Positions 22,384-25,215 of a DNA stretch of 25,215 bases are shown here, piece after piece. This DNA is from Limnohabitans sp. Rim8 (lineage in GTDB: Bacteria > Pseudomonadota > Gammaproteobacteria > Burkholderiales > Burkholderiaceae_C), in assembly GCA_945877725.1 (NCBI GenBank), contig CAMDXR010000009.1, positions 1 to 25,215 of the forward strand, in the 5' to 3' direction. The notes under the pieces are model-generated. The model saw only the letters and a program-made list of their open reading frames with translations. It made no database searches and was not told where the DNA came from. The number at the start of each line of letters is the position of its first letter. Position 1 is the first letter of the stretch. The translations under genes were made by a program, and so were the position numbers.

Positions 22384-23616
22384 ATGAAAACCTTGAAAAT
22401 CTGGGCGGCCCGCGCCGCCATTGTGGCGGGAATAGCCACACCGTTCACCACACCAGCCACCGCGCAAACGGTGTACCAGGTCCCGGCCTTGTCAGACTAT
22501 TCGGGTCCCTTTGCGGCGATCATGCCGATGCTGGGTTCGGGGCGTGAAGGCGTATTCAATTGGTGGAATGCCGAGCACGGTGCCAAGCTCGGCGTCAAGC
22601 TCGATCTCAAGCCCTACGACACGCGATACGACACGGCACAGACCGCCAGTCTGTGGCCAGGCGTTTTGGCGACCAAGCCCGTGATCGGTCTCGCGCTCGG
22701 TGGACCCGATACCGCCGCACTGCAACAGCGTCTGCCTACCGACAAAGTTCCCATGATTTTGGGCTCCGCAGCCAACGGTTTCGGCTGGCGTCCCAACCAG
22801 TGGGTACTGGCCACGCGGCCCACCTTCGTGCATGAGTTGACCGGTTTTATTGAATGGTTCCAAAAGAACAAGGCCGGTGGCACACGCCCGGTGAAGGTGG
22901 CCATGTTCACCAGCGAGGCATCGCCTACGTTTGCCGACATGGGCAAGGGCGTGACAGCCTACGCAAAGGCCAACCCCGCGATAGTGAACCTGATCGAGAT
23001 GGTCTACGTCGAACCCCAACCGGCCGACGTGACGCTGCAACTGCGCCGCGTGCTTAACGCGGGAGCCGAAGTGGTGCTGGTGCCCACCAACATTCAGCAG
23101 GCAGTGGCGGTCAAGCGCGCCATGCAGGCGTTGGGTAAGAACATTCCGATCGCCTACAGCCTGCAAAATTCGCCCGCAATGCTGCAAAGGCTTTTGGGCA
23201 GCATCTCCGCCATGGAGGGTGACTACGAAGTGCACGGCAGCGTGATCGCCACGGATGAGGATACCGAACCCAAGCGCTTCTACGACATGCTGGTCGCCAA
23301 GTACGGCATGAAGGGTCCGTGGCACTCACTGACCACCATCGGCATCAATCAGGCGCTGGTCGTGGTGCGGGCGGTGGAGGTCGCAGCGAAGAAGCATGGC
23401 GGCTCTAAGCTCACCGGCGAGATTCTCTACAGCACGCTGATCGACACAAACTTTGCTGCCAAGGAATTTTACGGATTCACTGGGGGCGACATTGATTTCT
23501 CGATAGAAGCCCCTTTCCCGACTCAAGACCCGCGCGTCAACATTGGCCAAGTGGTGGGTGGCAAGCTGACCATGCAGGCGAGGGGCGTGCCGGTTCCCAA
23601 GCTGGCCAAGTGGTGA
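22384..23616 (+). CDS. Periplasmic substrate-binding protein of the LivK / type I family
   Basis: A protein of 410 residues with a Sec signal peptide: MKTLK, a hydrophobic AAIVAGIA core and a likely cut after PATAQ or ATA near residues 27-28, with no lipobox Cys. The mature part starts with LSDYSGPFA and has the two-lobed type I fold of branched-chain amino acid binding proteins (Peripla_BP_6), including ALGGPDTAAL and KVAMFTSEASP in the first lobe and VLVPTNIQQAVAVKRAM. The start has an AGGAGA site. It would bind the substrate in the periplasm and deliver it to the permease pair. Proteins of this subgroup often lie in aromatic or alicyclic acid operons; the binding pocket residues do not tell me the ligand. 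Confidence 0.9.
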   Translation: MKTLKIWAARAAIVAGIATPFTTPATAQTVYQVPALSDYSGPFAAIMPMLGSGREGVFNWWNAEHGAKLGVKLDLKPYDTRYDTAQTASLWPGVLATKPVIGLALGGPDTAALQQRLPTDKVPMILGSAANGFGWRPNQWVLATRPTFVHELTGFIEWFQKNKAGGTRPVKVAMFTSEASPTFADMGKGVTAYAKANPAIVNLIEMVYVEPQPADVTLQLRRVLNAGAEVVLVPTNIQQAVAVKRAMQALGKNIPIAYSLQNSPAMLQRLLGSISAMEGDYEVHGSVIATDEDTEPKRFYDMLVAKYGMKGPWHSLTTIGINQALVVVRAVEVAAKKHGGSKLTGEILYSTLIDTNFAAKEFYGFTGGDIDFSIEAPFPTQDPRVNIGQVVGGKLTMQARGVPVPKLAKW

Positions 23617-23626
23617 GATCGCTGTC

Positions 23627-24430
23627 GTGTCTGAACCGCTCATCGCACTTCAGAACGTCGAGGTCCTCTACGCCGACGTGATCCTTTCACTGAAAGGCAT
23701 CACGTTAGAGGTGGCTTCTGGCGGCTGCACGGTGCTGCTCGGCCCCAATGGGGCCGGCAAGAGCACCACACTCAAGTCCATCTCGGGCATGCTCGACGTA
23801 GAGGAAGGCCGCGTGTCATCAGGCCAAGTGCGCATGCTGGGAAAAGACGTCACTGGCGTCTCTGCCGAGCAGATGGTGGCCGATGGCGTGGTGCATGTTG
23901 TAGAAGGCCGCAAGGTGCTGCGCCACATGACGGCAGAGCAAAACCTTGTGGTTGGCGGACACCGGCTTACGCGCTTGGCCGACGTCAAGCAAGGGCTGGA
24001 GCGGGTCTACGGCTTCATTCCACGCTTGGCCGAACTGCGCACCCGCACGGCGGGCTACCTCTCGGGTGGAGAACAGCAACTGCTGTTGATCGGTCGCGCC
24101 ATGATGGCCCGGCCTAAGCTGCTGATGATCGACGAGCCTTCGCTGGGCCTGGCGCCCATGATGGTGAGTGAGATTTTTGGTTTACTCAACAAACTGCGTG
24201 CTGAGGGCGTTTCGCTGCTGATCGTGGAACAACACGCCCAGGCCGCCCTAGAGATCGCCGACCACGGCTATATCTTGGAAAACGGTCGCGTGGTGCTGGA
24301 AGGAACGGCTTCGGAGTTGCGGGCCAATGAAGACATTCAAGAGTTCTACTTGGGACGCCAGGCCAGCGGCGAGCGGCGTAACTACCGTGAAGTCAAACAC
24401 TATCGCCGACGCAAGCGTTGGCTGGGCTAA
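23627..24430 (+). CDS. livF: ABC transporter ATP-binding protein, LivF type
   Basis: A protein of 267 residues from the GTG at 23627, 10 bases after the binding-protein stop. Walker A GPNGAGKST at 39-47, signature LSGGEQQ at 145-151, Walker B LLMIDEPSLGL with Asp169-Glu170, and switch His203 are all canonical. The second ATPase of the importer, it completes the set of five. The C-terminus carries a very basic tail (residues 249-267, ending YRRRKRWLG), beyond the usual end of LivF proteins, which may contact membrane or RNA. The ATPase role is secure; the role of the tail is unknown. Confidence 0.93.
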   Translation: MSEPLIALQNVEVLYADVILSLKGITLEVASGGCTVLLGPNGAGKSTTLKSISGMLDVEEGRVSSGQVRMLGKDVTGVSAEQMVADGVVHVVEGRKVLRHMTAEQNLVVGGHRLTRLADVKQGLERVYGFIPRLAELRTRTAGYLSGGEQQLLLIGRAMMARPKLLMIDEPSLGLAPMMVSEIFGLLNKLRAEGVSLLIVEQHAQAALEIADHGYILENGRVVLEGTASELRANEDIQEFYLGRQASGERRNYREVKHYRRRKRWLG

Positions 24431-24498
24431 ATCGCTCTTTTCGCAGTTCCTTAACAGACATCCTTGGCTGGGGCAATTCACACAACCGGGAAAGCAAC

Positions 24499-25215
24499 AT
24501 GAACATCATGAACGGTATCGAATGGCATGTGGACGCGCAGGGCGTCGGCCGCATCGTGCTCAACCGGCCTGAGCACAACAACGCTCTGGGGTCATCGAGT
24601 ACACCCATGCTGGTACGCGCCATCAACGAGGTGACCGGTGACCGGCCGCGTGTCATTGTCATTGAAGCCCGTGGTGCCATTTTTTGCGCCGGGGGTGATA
24701 TTCGCGAATTCGTTAAAGCTGGCGACCGACTCGACGACCTGGTGGACGAGATTCTGGACCAACTATTGCCCGGTTATCTGAAGCTTGCTCAGGCTACTTG
24801 CCCCATCGTGACCGTGGTAGGAGGCCCGGTGGGCGGCGCTGGTGTGGGCTTGGCTTTGTGCGGCGACTTCGTGCTGGCCAGTGACACCATGAAGCTGCGT
24901 ACCGGCTATGCAGCCATTGGCCTTTCGCCCGACGTGGGTGCTTCCTACTTCTTAGCCCGCCGCGTGGGCGCGGTGCGTGCGCAGCAGTGGCTCATGCTCA
25001 GCGACGCTATCGATGCGCAGCGCTGTCTGGCTGCAGGCGCGGTGGACCAGGTGTTTCCCGCCGCCGAATTGAATGCCGCCGCGCAGGCCTTGGTGGTCAG
25101 GCTTTGCGGCTCGGCGCCAGCGTCGCTTGCCGCCATCAAGCGACTTTCCCAAGATGGCCCATCACTCTCCCTGCAGGCCTACCTCTCCTTAGAACAACAA
25201 TTGCTGAAGGCATGC
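24499..25215 (+). CDS. Crotonase-family protein, PaaG/enoyl-CoA isomerase-like, C-terminus cut by window edge
   Basis: 239 codons are visible from the ATG at 24499 and the frame stays open to the last base, so the end is missing. A second ATG lies at 24508. The oxyanion segment IFCAGGDIREF (61-71) is normal. At the crotonase Glu144 position there is Gly117, and at Glu164 there is no Glu; instead Asp145 is in GLSPDVGASYFL. A single Asp in this motif marks PaaG-like and related enoyl-CoA isomerases rather than hydratases. This fits the operon, where hydration is already covered by the hot-dog pair. It follows the livF-like gene after a 68-base gap without clear signals, so it is likely operonic. 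The exact reaction is inferred. Confidence 0.85.
   Translation, partial: MNIMNGIEWHVDAQGVGRIVLNRPEHNNALGSSSTPMLVRAINEVTGDRPRVIVIEARGAIFCAGGDIREFVKAGDRLDDLVDEILDQLLPGYLKLAQATCPIVTVVGGPVGGAGVGLALCGDFVLASDTMKLRTGYAAIGLSPDVGASYFLARRVGAVRAQQWLMLSDAIDAQRCLAAGAVDQVFPAAELNAAAQALVVRLCGSAPASLAAIKRLSQDGPSLSLQAYLSLEQQLLKAC

Overview
The window reads as chromosome of a betaproteobacterium, most like the Burkholderiales/Comamonadaceae. The reasons are the GC-rich coding style, the dense CoA-dependent catabolic operons with 4-base start/stop overlaps, and the resemblance of one gene block to the aerobic 2-aminobenzoate (anthranilate) cluster described in Azoarcus evansii. Coding density is very high. The longest gene-free stretches are about 126, 102, 89 and 68 bases. 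I saw no tRNA, rRNA, insertion sequence, phage gene or CRISPR array. Both ends of the window cut through genes.

Left block (1-2884, minus): a NicX/M29-fold metalloenzyme, an alpha/beta hydrolase and an acyl-CoA dehydrogenase cut by the left edge. The three genes overlap and are divergent from a MarR regulator (2987-3514, plus) across a 102-base spacer that carries a perfect 12-base palindrome.

Middle block (3511-11283, minus): a complete operon matching the A. evansii pattern. In transcription order it encodes a fused monooxygenase/reductase (salicylyl-CoA 5-hydroxylase / 2-aminobenzoyl-CoA monooxygenase-reductase type), a short-chain dehydrogenase, a MarR regulator, a crotonase-fold enzyme, an acyl-CoA dehydrogenase, a 2-aminobenzoate/benzoate-CoA ligase and a Rid-family protein. 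The inferred route is: ligase makes the aminobenzoyl-CoA, the fusion enzyme dearomatises it, and the remaining enzymes carry out modified beta-oxidation, ring opening and deamination. The NicX-like enzyme and hydrolase next door are candidates for steps that were unresolved in the published pathway, as far as I recall it.

Right block (11410-25215): an AraC-family regulator (minus) divergent from a long plus-strand operon. That operon encodes an SCP-x type thiolase, two small hot-dog proteins (one with and one without the catalytic Asp/His), a short-chain dehydrogenase, an acyl-CoA dehydrogenase, an alpha-methylacyl-CoA racemase-like protein, a full branched-chain-amino-acid-type ABC importer (ATPase, two permeases, binding protein, second ATPase) with an acyl-CoA ligase gene embedded in it, and a PaaG-like crotonase cut by the right edge. 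Together these form an uptake-plus-activation-plus-beta-oxidation module. The racemase plus SCP-x thiolase pairing points to a carboxylic acid with an alpha-methyl branch that is cleaved to propionyl-CoA. The actual substrate cannot be read from the sequence.
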